Below, piece by piece: positions 38,228 through 46,007 of a stretch of DNA of 64,000 bases. The DNA is taken from the NCBI RefSeq assembly GCF_006352065.1, contig NZ_CP040915.1:3534001-3598000 (forward strand). The letters are read 5' to 3'. The stretch comes from Georgenia yuyongxinii. GTDB lineage: Bacteria; Actinomycetota; Actinomycetes; Actinomycetales; Actinomycetaceae. Position 1 is the stretch's first letter. Each line of letters starts with the position of its first letter. The translations under genes and the position numbers were made by a program. The notes beneath the pieces are model-generated. The model did not search any database. It had not been told where the DNA came from and saw nothing but the letters and a program-made list of their open reading frames with translations.

Positions 38228-40105
38228 ATGTTCGAAAACGATGGAGTTCCCGAGCAGGCAGGGCCCGACGATCCCGGGCCACTGGCGACGTCGCGGGCCG
38301 ACGAGCCCGCGGACCGCGAGCAGCGTTCGGCCGCGGAAGAGACCGCACCTCTCGAGCCGGAGTCGGCGTTGGCGCCACTGCTGGACACCGCCCAAGGTCT
38401 CGTCGGCGCTCGGCTGATCGCGACCCTGGATCCGATCGAGCCGTTCGGACAGGATGTGACCGATCTGGTCGAGCTCGTCGCGCAGTGGTCGCGGACGATC
38501 TCGTTCACCTACGCGCGTCGGGCCGAGGCGATCGCGGCCCTGGTCACCCAGTTCACCGACGATCTCGGCACCGGCACCGCGACCCTCGCCGCCACCACCG
38601 AGCTGGCCATGCGGCTGGGCATGACGCGGCAGGCGATGAAGAAGCTGGTCGACACCGGACTGGCACTGACAGGCCCCCTCATGACCACGGGTGAAGCGCT
38701 CGAGCACGGCGTGCTCGACCCGCGGAAGGCGGAGATGGTGGCCGCTGCCTTGGAGCACCTGCCCTACCCCGTGTGCGAAGCGGTCCAGGACGCCGTCCTG
38801 CCAACCGCCCCGAACCGCACTCACCCCCAGTTCGCCCAGGATCTCAGCCGGGCGCTCATCGAGGCGGACCACCACGACGTCGATGCACGGCACAAGGCAG
38901 CGCGGTCTCGTCGCCGGGTCTGTCACCCCCGCCATCTGCCCGACGGGATGGCCTCGATCTACGCGGTCTTCACCGCGCCGGACGCGCTGGCGCTCGATCT
39001 GGCCCTGGACGGCGCCGCCCGCTCGGCCAAGGCCACCGGAGACTCCCGGACCGTGGAGCAGCTTCGGGCGGACATCCTCGCTGCTGTCGGCGCCGGTGCG
39101 CTGGCACAGGGTGGCTTCGGAAATCCCGCGGGTGAGCCGACACCAATCCCACGGCCCGCGCCGCCCCCCGTGGATCCTCGCAAGCCTCCGCCCCCACGCG
39201 AGCGGCGCGAGTTCATGTTCCTCGATCCGGAGCCCGATCCCTTTGGTGGTGGCCCGGCCGATCCGACCGACAAGTGCCCGAACGACCACGGCAGGGCCGA
39301 GACGACTGACCACGGGACGGCCGAGACGGGAGGCGAGGTCCGCAGGAACGGCAGCACACCGGTCGTGGAACCGCCCGCGGACACCAGTGGATCGACTCCC
39401 GCCGTGACGCCAGCCCCCGTGAACTCTCCGGATCCGGCGGCCGCACCGCAGGACTGTTCAGCGTCACCACCGGACCCGCCACCCACACCACCGGACGCGC
39501 CACCGCCACCGCCGGAGGTCAAGGCACGGCCATGGTTCCCGGTGGGTGAGGTCGGCGGTGTCCCGGTCAGAATCAACGTCACCGTGCCGATGACCACGCT
39601 GCTCGGCGGCGACGAGCCCGGCACCCTGCACGGGTACGGCCCGATCGATCCCGCGACTGCCCGCGCCCTCGCGCTCGGCGGAACCTGGCGGCGCCTGGTC
39701 ACCGACCCGCTCAGCGGCACCGTCCTCGACATCGGCCAAGCTCGATACCGGCCGCCGGCCGATCTCGCCGCACTCGTCCGCGCCCGCGACCGCACCTGTT
39801 TCCGGCCCGGGTGCGGCGCCGACGCCGACGGCTGCGAGCTCGACCACAGCCAGGCGTTCGCCCGCGGCGGGTCGACCGCGTACGCCAACCTCGGCGCAGG
39901 CTGCTCCATCGACCACCGGCTCAAGACGGTCGGGGACTTTCAGGTACGTCAGGTCAGCCCCGGCGTCTTTGACTGGACCAGCCGACGCACAGGCCGCACC
40001 TACCGCCGCGAGGCCGACGGCCGGACCACGCCGATGCACCCCCGCACCGGCGAACCGCTCACCAGCGGCTGGGCCCCGGAGTACGACGATCCGGCACCGT
40101 TCTGA
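38228..40105 (+). CDS. DUF222 domain HNH endonuclease (13E12 repeat family)
   Basis: The 625-residue protein contains a DUF222 helical domain (about residues 60-290; AQWSRTISFTYARRAEAIAA, RLGMTRQAMKKLVDTG). A low-complexity Pro-rich linker spans roughly 310-440, including runs of PPPP and PTPP. The C-terminal HNH domain is RDRTCFRPGCGADADGCELDH, followed by AYANLGAGCSIDHRLK. The family is abundant in actinobacteria, and mycobacterial members are damage-inducible. Its biological role is unsettled. The start ATG at 38228 has no ribosome site, and a -10-like TATGGT at 38216-38221 suggests a leaderless transcript. Confidence 0.85.
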   Translation: MFENDGVPEQAGPDDPGPLATSRADEPADREQRSAAEETAPLEPESALAPLLDTAQGLVGARLIATLDPIEPFGQDVTDLVELVAQWSRTISFTYARRAEAIAALVTQFTDDLGTGTATLAATTELAMRLGMTRQAMKKLVDTGLALTGPLMTTGEALEHGVLDPRKAEMVAAALEHLPYPVCEAVQDAVLPTAPNRTHPQFAQDLSRALIEADHHDVDARHKAARSRRRVCHPRHLPDGMASIYAVFTAPDALALDLALDGAARSAKATGDSRTVEQLRADILAAVGAGALAQGGFGNPAGEPTPIPRPAPPPVDPRKPPPPRERREFMFLDPEPDPFGGGPADPTDKCPNDHGRAETTDHGTAETGGEVRRNGSTPVVEPPADTSGSTPAVTPAPVNSPDPAAAPQDCSASPPDPPPTPPDAPPPPPEVKARPWFPVGEVGGVPVRINVTVPMTTLLGGDEPGTLHGYGPIDPATARALALGGTWRRLVTDPLSGTVLDIGQARYRPPADLAALVRARDRTCFRPGCGADADGCELDHSQAFARGGSTAYANLGAGCSIDHRLKTVGDFQVRQVSPGVFDWTSRRTGRTYRREADGRTTPMHPRTGEPLTSGWAPEYDDPAPF

Positions 40106-40179
40106 CCAACCGCCCTCCCAGGCACGAGAGCTCCGAGGCCGCCACCCGAGCACACACCGACCCATCGACCGGGCCGATT

Positions 40180-41160
40180 ATGGTGAGCGACGTGAGTGAG
40201 CAGCCCGACCGCGTGTCCGACATCTTCGACCCGACCGTATGGCGTGAGGTGGTCGGCACCGACTTCACCGACATCACCTACCACCGCGGGGTGGACCGGT
40301 CCGGGGAGACCGAGCGGGACCTGCCGGTGGTGCGCATCGCGTTCGACCGGCCCGAGGTGCGCAACGCCTTCCGCCCGCACACGGTCGACGAGCTGTACCG
40401 GGCCCTGGACCACGCCCGGATGACCTCCGACGTCGCTGCTGTGATCCTCACCGGCAACGGCCCAAGTCCCAAGGACGGCGGTTGGGCCTTCTGTTCGGGC
40501 GGCGATCAGCGCATCCGGGGCCGCGACGGCTACCGCTACGAGACAGCGGGCGCCAACGACGAGGCCCCGCTGGACCAGCGCCGCGAGCAGATCGACCCCG
40601 CCCGCGCAGGCCGCCTGCACATCCTCGAGGTCCAGCGCCTGATCCGCACCATGCCCAAGGTGGTGATCGCCGCGGTACCCGGCTGGGCAGCCGGCGGCGG
40701 GCACAGCCTGAACGTGGTGTGCGACCTGTCGATCGCCTCCCGGCAGCACGCCCGCTTCATGCAGACCGACGCCAACGTCGGCTCCTTCGACGCGGGCTAT
40801 GGCTCGGCCCTGCTCGCCCGACAGGTCGGTGACAAGCGCGCCCGGGAGATCTTCTTCCTCGCCCGGGAATACTCCGCGGAGGACGCCGAGCGGTGGGGCG
40901 CGGTCAACGAGGTCGTCGACCACGAACAGCTCGAGGTCCTCGCCCTGCAGTACGCGCGCATCATCGCGACGAAGTCGCCCCAGGCGATGCGGATGCTCAA
41001 GTTCGCGTTCAACATGGCCGACGACGGGCTAGCCGGCCAGCAGGTGTTCGCCGGCGAGGCCACCCGGCTGGCCTACATGACCGACGAGGCCGTGGAGGGC
41101 CGGGACGCCTTCCTCCAGCGGCGCGACCCGGACTGGTCGGGGTTCCCCTACTACTACTGA
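40180..41160 (+). CDS. menB: 1,4-dihydroxy-2-naphthoyl-CoA synthase MenB
   Basis: This 326-residue crotonase-fold enzyme cyclises o-succinylbenzoyl-CoA. Signature segments are DRPEVRNAFRPHTVDEL near residue 60, WAFCSGGDQRIRG (oxyanion region) near 103, VPGWAAGGGHSLNVVCDLSIAS near 165 (given as one motif spanning two strands), and TDANVGSFDAGYGSALLARQVG. It ends DWSGFPYYY, typical for MenB. The ATG at 40180 lacks a clear ribosome site, so a leaderless or downstream GTG (40192) start is possible. The stop lies within a short tandem repeat. Confidence 0.96.
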   Translation: MVSDVSEQPDRVSDIFDPTVWREVVGTDFTDITYHRGVDRSGETERDLPVVRIAFDRPEVRNAFRPHTVDELYRALDHARMTSDVAAVILTGNGPSPKDGGWAFCSGGDQRIRGRDGYRYETAGANDEAPLDQRREQIDPARAGRLHILEVQRLIRTMPKVVIAAVPGWAAGGGHSLNVVCDLSIASRQHARFMQTDANVGSFDAGYGSALLARQVGDKRAREIFFLAREYSAEDAERWGAVNEVVDHEQLEVLALQYARIIATKSPQAMRMLKFAFNMADDGLAGQQVFAGEATRLAYMTDEAVEGRDAFLQRRDPDWSGFPYYY

Positions 41161-41204
41161 CGAGTTCACCTACTACTGCTGACGAGCCTGCTACTGCTGA
41201 CGAG
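41151..41204. repeat. CTACTRCTGACGAG repeat spanning the menB stop codon
   Basis: Copies at 41151-41164, 41173-41186 and 41191-41204 repeat the end of menB with its TGA stop. The first copy contains the functional stop (41158-41160). It looks like local duplication of the gene's 3' end. Confidence 0.75.
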
Positions 41205-41232
41205 CCCGCCCGGATCACCACACCCGGGCGGG
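41205..41232. terminator. convergent terminator between menB and the DUF3048 gene
   Basis: CCCGCCCGG (41205-41213) pairs with CCGGGCGGG (41224-41232) across a 10-base loop. It lies between two converging genes, so it can serve both strands. Confidence 0.75.
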
Positions 41233-41239
41233 CAGCCGC

Positions 41240-42403
41240 CTACTGCCAGGAGACCGCCCCGCCGTTCACGGGCACCAGCTCGATCCACGTGGTGCCCGGC
41301 ACCAGCGTGACCTGTCCGCCGTCTGGGTCCGTGAGCACCACGGGGTCGGCTGTCGCAGCCTTGGACCAGCGAGCCTCGAGCACCTTCCCGCCCGAGGCGA
41401 CGACGGCGTCCCCCTCGCCGGTCAGCACGGTCTCCGGCACGGGGTTGCCGGCGGGGTCGCGGGAGCCGGTGTCGACCACCTGCACTCTCAGCACGACCAC
41501 GTTCGTGGCGAGGAGCCGGGCGCCGGCGGCGGAGGTCTGCACCACACCGTTATCGTCACGCACCCACGCCCCGGCGGGCCCGCCCCGGCCGGGGTCGGCG
41601 GCACCGTCCCATGTCCAGCCCGGCGCGGTCCGCGGGAAGGACACGTCGACCACCGACACCAGGGTGCCCTTGAGCACGGCACTGGCGCGAGCGGGGTGCC
41701 AGGCGTACACCAGCTGCTGCGGAGGCGGCGCGGAGTGGTCGGCGTCGGCCTGGGCGAGCAGGTCCGGCCCGGAGCCGTAGACGTTGTGCGGCGCCCGACG
41801 GAAACCGACGCGATACATCCCGGCCACACCCTCGTCGTTGCTGAGCACCTGCAGCCCGGCGTCGCGGATCTGCTGGACGAACGGCACCTGGCCCCCTGAG
41901 AACGCCATCAGCCCACCCAGCGGCGCGGCGATCGCCGCGTCCATCGGGCGCACGGACCGGATCGGGCCGACCTCACCAGGTACGACGGAGTGGTACACGG
42001 CGTTGAACCGGGTGATCCCGCCCTCGACCAGCTCCTCCCACACGACGTCGGCGTCCTCCAGCCCCGTCTGGGGGCGCGCGGCCGCGGAGTTCTCGACCTT
42101 CACCGACAGTGCGGGGCGCTCCTGGATCTCCCCAGCGACACCGGTCAGCGGCCAACGGGCCGGCAGCGGCTGGGGCACCGGCTTCCCCGGAAGACTCACC
42201 GACGGCGCCGCGCTCGCCGTGGTGCTCGGGGCGGGCTCGGGCTCCCCCTGCGACGTGCAGGCCGCGAGCGCGAGCAGCGCCGAGGCGAGGACCGCCGTCG
42301 TCAGGCGTCCCCGCCGGGGCCGGCGCCGCCGAAGCGTCTCCCGGGCAATGGCACGGCCGCGGCCCCCACCGGGCGTTGTCGCGCGATCCGTGGGCGTGCT
42401 CAT
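41240..42403 (-). CDS. DUF3048 family lipoprotein
   Basis: The 387-residue protein has an Arg-rich N-terminus, one hydrophobic helix and a lipobox LLALAAC near residue 48. A Pro/Ser/Thr linker follows, then two DUF3048-type regions (PALSVKVENSAAARPQTGLEDADVV and SVRPMDAAIAAPLGGLMAFSGG in pieces; later FPRTAPGWTW). Bacillus YerB is a relative and its function is unknown. It is predicted to be anchored on the outer face of the membrane. It is divergent from menE, with 62 bp between starts. Confidence 0.85.
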   Translation of the reverse strand: MSTPTDRATTPGGGRGRAIARETLRRRRPRRGRLTTAVLASALLALAACTSQGEPEPAPSTTASAAPSVSLPGKPVPQPLPARWPLTGVAGEIQERPALSVKVENSAAARPQTGLEDADVVWEELVEGGITRFNAVYHSVVPGEVGPIRSVRPMDAAIAAPLGGLMAFSGGQVPFVQQIRDAGLQVLSNDEGVAGMYRVGFRRAPHNVYGSGPDLLAQADADHSAPPPQQLVYAWHPARASAVLKGTLVSVVDVSFPRTAPGWTWDGAADPGRGGPAGAWVRDDNGVVQTSAAGARLLATNVVVLRVQVVDTGSRDPAGNPVPETVLTGEGDAVVASGGKVLEARWSKAATADPVVLTDPDGGQVTLVPGTTWIELVPVNGGAVSWQ

Positions 42404-42438
42404 GGTGGCCTGCTCTCTGCGGGGGAAGTCACGGTCAA

Positions 42439-42464
42439 GGTTAGTTGCGGACTAGCCTCTAACC
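42439..42464. promoter_or_regulatory. GGTTAG-N14-CTAACC inverted repeat in the DUF3048/menE divergent gap
   Basis: The arms are at 42439-42444 and 42459-42464, ending one base before the menE GTG. The interior contains TTGCGG and TAGCCT. It could be an operator for either gene or overlapping promoter elements. Evidence is the symmetry only. Confidence 0.35.
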
Positions 42465-42465
42465 G

Positions 42466-43758
42466 GTGACCCCGGAACTCGCGTCGCCCCCCGGACAGCC
42501 CGGCCCGCCCGATCTTGTGCCGGTCGCGGGCGGCACCGCCCCTCACCAGGTCACCCTCCTCGTTGACGCGCTACGCACGGTCCTGGCCGACGGCGCAGCC
42601 CCCGTCCTCGTCCCGCACGCACCGAGCCGGCCGGGCTCGCAGGTGGTCACCGAGCTGCGGGCCCGCCTTCAGGTGCCCCTCCCGGCCGGCACCGCCGCCG
42701 TCCTGCAGACCTCCGGCTCCACCACCGGCCGCGGTCACCTGGTCGCGCTCACCGCCGACGCCCTGACGGCGTCCGCCCGCGCCACCCACGAGCGGCTCGC
42801 CGGCCCCGGCCGATGGCTGCTCGCCGTCCCCGCCCACCACGTGGCCGGGCTGCAGGTGCTCGTGCGCTCACTGGTCGCGGGGACCGCACCGGTGGTCCTG
42901 GACACCTCCGCCGGGTTCGACCCGGGCGCCCTCGCCGCCGCGGCGGCCGCCATGGGCGACGACGCCCCCGGGTACCTCTCGCTGGTGCCCACCCAGCTCG
43001 TCCGGGTGCTCGACGCCGGCGAGGCGGCGACCGCCCCGCTGCGCCGGCTCGCGGCGATCCTCGTCGGCGGCGCCGCGTCCGGGCGGCGGACCCTCCAGCG
43101 CGCCCGGGACGCCGGGCTGCGGGTGGTGACCACCTACGGCATGACCGAGACCGGCGGCGGCTGCGTCTACGACGGCGTGCCGCTGCCCGGTGTCCGGCTG
43201 CGGCTGACCGAGGACGACCGTGTCGAGCTCAGCGGTCCCATGCTCGCCGCGGGCTACCTCGACGACGCCGCCGCGGACGCCGCCGCGTTCCGCACCGAAC
43301 CGGGCGGCCGGTGGCTGCGCACCTCCGACCGTGGCCACCTCGAGGACCGCGACGGCGCTCAGCGCCTGACCGTGCTCGGCCGCGTCGACGAGGTCCTCAA
43401 CACCGGCGGGGTCAAGGTCTCCCCCACCGCCGTCGAGCGGGTGCTCAGCGAGCACGACAGCGTGGGCGAGGTCGTCGTCGTCGGGGTGCCCGACGCCGAG
43501 TGGGGCCAGCTCGTCACCGCCGTCGTGGCCCCCGTGCCGGGCCGGCCGGTCCCCGGCTTGAGCGAGCTGCGCGCCGCCGTCCGTGCCCGCCTGGGCGGCG
43601 CGCACGCCCCGCGGGCGGTGGTGGTCCTGGACCACCTCCCCGCGCGTGGGCCCGGAAAGGTCGACAGGATCGGCGCGGCCCGGCTCGCGGCAGCGGCGCT
43701 CGCGGAGCCGGGACTGGCCCTGGTCGAGCGGCACGGAGGGTCGACGGCGCAGGCGTAG
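42466..43758 (+). CDS. menE: o-succinylbenzoate-CoA ligase MenE
   Basis: This 430-residue ANL-superfamily enzyme activates o-succinylbenzoate to its CoA thioester. The ATP loop is LQTSGSTTGRGHLVAL near residue 85, which departs slightly from STG(T)TGxPK because the Lys is replaced. Further motifs are TTYGMTETGGGCVYDG near 222, RTSDRGHLE, GRVDEVLNTGGVKVSP and the C-terminal catalytic Lys in RGPGKVDR. At 430 residues it is shorter than typical ANL ligases, as for other actinobacterial MenE. The GTG at 42466 was chosen. The stop sits in a 23-bp tandem repeat. Confidence 0.92.
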   Translation: MTPELASPPGQPGPPDLVPVAGGTAPHQVTLLVDALRTVLADGAAPVLVPHAPSRPGSQVVTELRARLQVPLPAGTAAVLQTSGSTTGRGHLVALTADALTASARATHERLAGPGRWLLAVPAHHVAGLQVLVRSLVAGTAPVVLDTSAGFDPGALAAAAAAMGDDAPGYLSLVPTQLVRVLDAGEAATAPLRRLAAILVGGAASGRRTLQRARDAGLRVVTTYGMTETGGGCVYDGVPLPGVRLRLTEDDRVELSGPMLAAGYLDDAAADAAAFRTEPGGRWLRTSDRGHLEDRDGAQRLTVLGRVDEVLNTGGVKVSPTAVERVLSEHDSVGEVVVVGVPDAEWGQLVTAVVAPVPGRPVPGLSELRAAVRARLGGAHAPRAVVVLDHLPARGPGKVDRIGAARLAAAALAEPGLALVERHGGSTAQA

Positions 43759-43806
43759 GCGGGTCGACGGCGCAGGCCTAGCCGCAGACGACGGCGCAGG
43801 CCATCG
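43738..43806. repeat. 23-bp tandem repeat (three copies) spanning the menE stop codon
   Basis: Units start at 43738, 43761 and 43784. The first two, GGGTCGACGGCGCAGGCSTAG plus two bases, are nearly identical and the third is more diverged. The first unit holds the functional TAG at 43756-43758. The second carries a matching in-frame-like TAG. Confidence 0.8.
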
Positions 43807-43902
43807 GGCCGTCCGACGGTGGGTGCCGCCCGCCCAGATATCCTCGGGTGTTCTTCTGACCGGCCGCGGCCGGTCCGCGCCCCCATGTCTGGACGGAGTT
43901 TC

Positions 43903-44772
43903 ATGGCCACGCTCGCCGACTGGCTCGAAGGTGCGCGCGTGCGCACGCTGCCCGCCGCGGTCTCCCCGGTGATTCTCGGCACAGGGGCGGCGGCCGGGCT
44001 CGGGCAGGCGTCGGCGGGGCGGGCGCTGCTCGCCGGCGGGGTAGCCCTCGCCCTCCAGATTGGCGTGAACTTCGCCAACGACTACTCCGACGGCGTCCGC
44101 GGCACCGACGACGTCCGCACCGGACCCCCGCGCCTGACCGGCGGCGGCAAGGCCAGCCCGGCCACGGTGAAGCGTGCCGCGCTGCTCAGCCTCGGCCTCG
44201 GCGCGGTGCTCGGGCTGGCGCTCGTGGCAGTGTCCGGCACGTGGTGGCTGCTGGCCGCGGGGGCGGTGGCGATCGTCGCGGCGTGGGGCTACACCGGCGG
44301 GTCCAGGCCCTACGGGTACATGGGCCTGGGCGAGGTGGGGGTCTTCGTGTTCTTCGGCCTGCTCGCCACGCTCGGCACCACCTGGACGCAGGCCCTGCAG
44401 CTGTCCTGGCCCGCCTGGGCAGGCGCCGTCGGGATCGGGCTCATCGCCTGCGCCCTGCTGATGGTCAACAACATCCGCGACCTGCCGACCGACGCCCAGG
44501 TGGGCAAGCACACGCTGGCCGTGCGGCTCGGGGACCGGCCGGCCCGCGTGGTCTACGCCCTCATGGTGTGGCTGCCGCTGGCGCTGGGTGTGGCGTGCTC
44601 GGCGGTCTCACCGTGGGCGCTGCTCGTGCTGTTGCTCGCCCCGTGGACGTTCCGCGTCTCGCGGGTCGTGCTCTCCGGTGCGGCCGGGCGGGACCTGATC
44701 GTGGTCCTGCGCGACACCGGGCTCCTCGAGCTCGGCTACGGCGTGCTGCTCGGGGTCGGCCTGGCTCTCTAG
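43903..44772 (+). CDS. menA: 1,4-dihydroxy-2-naphthoate polyprenyltransferase MenA
   Basis: This 289-residue UbiA-superfamily membrane enzyme attaches the polyprenyl chain to DHNA. It has about eight or nine helices. The first Asp-rich motif is NFANDYSDGVRGTDD near residue 55, followed by the Arg-containing RLTGGGKAS. The second motif is NNIRDLPTDAQVGKHTLAVRLG near 190 (a single family block). The ATG at 43903 has a GGACGGAG site. Its last 165 bp are overlapped on the opposite strand by the DUF4229 gene. Confidence 0.95.
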   Translation: MATLADWLEGARVRTLPAAVSPVILGTGAAAGLGQASAGRALLAGGVALALQIGVNFANDYSDGVRGTDDVRTGPPRLTGGGKASPATVKRAALLSLGLGAVLGLALVAVSGTWWLLAAGAVAIVAAWGYTGGSRPYGYMGLGEVGVFVFFGLLATLGTTWTQALQLSWPAWAGAVGIGLIACALLMVNNIRDLPTDAQVGKHTLAVRLGDRPARVVYALMVWLPLALGVACSAVSPWALLVLLLAPWTFRVSRVVLSGAAGRDLIVVLRDTGLLELGYGVLLGVGLAL

Positions 44773-45096
44773 CATGTTGCCGGCGGCCGCGGCGCTGGTC
44801 GTGGTGGCTGGCCCCGCACCCGCACTTCCGGCGTCGTCCACGAGGGCGTCCTCGTAGGCGGCATCGTCCTCAGCCGCGGCTGAGAAGGTGGGTCGGTCCT
44901 CCCGCAGCGGGCTGAGCTCGGCGATGACCTCGGCCGCAGCGCGGCCCTGCGGGCGCAGCACCAGGTAGGAGAGCAGGGCCCCCACGACGACGGCGGTCAC
45001 CCACAGCAACCACGAGCGCATGCCGATCAGGTAGAGCACCCCCGCCGCTGCGAGCACGAGGAGCAGCCGGAGCACGGTGTAGACGAGCAGACGCAT
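44608..45096 (-). CDS. DUF4229 small membrane protein, reading into menA antisense
   Basis: The 162-residue frame begins MRLLVYTVLRLLLVLAAAG with two membrane helices (about residues 5-22 and 27-46). The DUF4229-like LRPQGRAAAEVIAELSPL follows, then an acidic Ala-rich region. From about residue 108 the frame runs antisense into the menA coding region and becomes Glu/Gln/Arg-rich, consistent with a tail that is a shadow of menA. DUF4229 proteins usually end soon after the acidic region. The start has a GGGAGG site. Function is unknown. It often neighbours menA in actinobacteria. Confidence 0.7.
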   Translation of the reverse strand: MRLLVYTVLRLLLVLAAAGVLYLIGMRSWLLWVTAVVVGALLSYLVLRPQGRAAAEVIAELSPLREDRPTFSAAAEDDAAYEDALVDDAGSAGAGPATTTSAAAAGNMLESQADPEQHAVAELEEPGVAQDHDQVPPGRTGEHDPRDAERPRGEQQHEQRPR

Positions 45097-45176
45097 CCTC
45101 CCAGCCTACGGCGCACGTAGGGGGTGTCCCTGGCCCGCCTGCACGTCCGGGAAGCGCGCCGACTACCCTGGGGGAC

Positions 45177-45659
45177 ATGGGTAGGCTTTTCCCGGTGATC
45201 CTTCTGGTCGCCGTCATCGTGTACGCACTCATCGACTGCGTGCGCACGCCGGGCGACCGCATGCCGGCCGGGATCCCCAAGTTCCTCTGGCTGGTGCTGA
45301 TCGTGGTGTTCCCCGGGCTCGGTGCGCTCGCCTGGATCGTCATCAGCCGCATCGCCCTGGCGGAGGCGTCGCGGCAGGCCGGCACCCGGCCGCAACCCGG
45401 CCTGTGGAGCGCCGAACCGACCCGTCGCACGCCCTGGCGCAGCGGCCCGGTGGCCCCCGACGACGACCCGGAGTTCCTCGCCCGCCTCGAGGCGGAGCAG
45501 CGCCGGGCCGAGCGCGAGCGGCGGGCACGTGGCAGGGCTGAGGGTCCACCGGAGGGCACCAAGAACGACGACGCCCCTGACGAGAGTCCGGGCGGCAGCG
45601 CCGAGGGCTCCAGCAGCGACGACGGCGACGTCACGCCGGGCACGCCGCGGCATCCCTGA
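45177..45659 (+). CDS. PLDc_N domain membrane protein
   Basis: The 160-residue protein has two membrane helices (about residues 5-21 and 37-58). The phospholipase D N-terminal/cardiolipin-synthase-like motif KFLWLVLIVVFPGLGALAWI lies between and within them. There is no PLD catalytic HKD motif. The cytoplasmic tail is charged (EAEQRRAERERRARGRAE) and ends in a Gly/Ser/Asp-rich stretch. Such proteins are common in actinobacteria and their function is unknown. It stands alone, divergent from the DUF4229 gene. Confidence 0.8.
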   Translation: MGRLFPVILLVAVIVYALIDCVRTPGDRMPAGIPKFLWLVLIVVFPGLGALAWIVISRIALAEASRQAGTRPQPGLWSAEPTRRTPWRSGPVAPDDDPEFLARLEAEQRRAERERRARGRAEGPPEGTKNDDAPDESPGGSAEGSSSDDGDVTPGTPRHP

Positions 45660-45768
45660 CGACCCGATCGCACCACATCGTCCGCGCGATACCGCCCGCG
45701 CACAGGCCCGACCAGTCCTGGTCCACAACCTCGCGGGCATCAACGCCTCGGTCGGCCAGGTGCCGACC

Positions 45769-45818
45769 AACGAGATGGCGAAGATGGTTGCCGTGCCAAC
45801 CATTTTCGCCATCTCGTT
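45769..45818. repeat. 22-bp-arm near-perfect palindrome in the 45660-46007 intergenic region
   Basis: The arms 45769-45790 and 45797-45818 are inverted repeats of each other with one mismatch (a G-T pair in RNA) around the 6-base loop CCGTGC. The left arm begins AACGAGATGGCGAAGATGG. No T-run follows, and the arms are too long and regular for an ordinary terminator. It resembles a REP- or MITE-like palindromic element. The surrounding 348-bp gap has no credible gene. Confidence 0.75.
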
Positions 45819-45879
45819 CCAGTCTGGATCCGCGCGCGCATAGAGCGTGCCGCGTTGCGCGTGCACGGTTCGCCAGAGC

Positions 45880-45922
45880 GGGCGTGACACGTCGCGCGGC
45901 GGGGCGTGACACGTCGCGCGGC
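45880..45922. repeat. 21-bp exact tandem duplication
   Basis: GGGCGTGACACGTCGCGCGG followed by C occurs at 45880-45900 and again, identically, at 45902-45922. It lies between the palindrome above and the ccs operon terminator. Confidence 0.8.
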
Positions 45923-45946
45923 GCGGCTGCCCCTGGACCCGAAAGG

Positions 45947-45982
45947 CCAAACGGGCCCACCGTGACTTGGGGGCCCGTTTGG
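45947..45982 (-). terminator. strong terminator of the cytochrome c maturation operon
   Basis: CCAAACGGGCCC (45947-45958) and GGGCCCGTTTGG (45971-45982) form a perfect 12-bp stem with a 12-base loop. It lies 26 bp past the ccsB stop on the minus strand and is followed there by CCTTTC. Confidence 0.85.
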
Positions 45983-46007
45983 TATCAGCGGGTGCGGAAG
46001 GAAGCCG

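Noticed and set aside
45027-45950. Minus-strand frame containing NEMAKMVGTATIFAISLVG
   Set aside because: The protein-like piece arises from the palindrome at 45769-45818, which encodes similar text on both strands. The rest is antisense to the PLDc_N gene.
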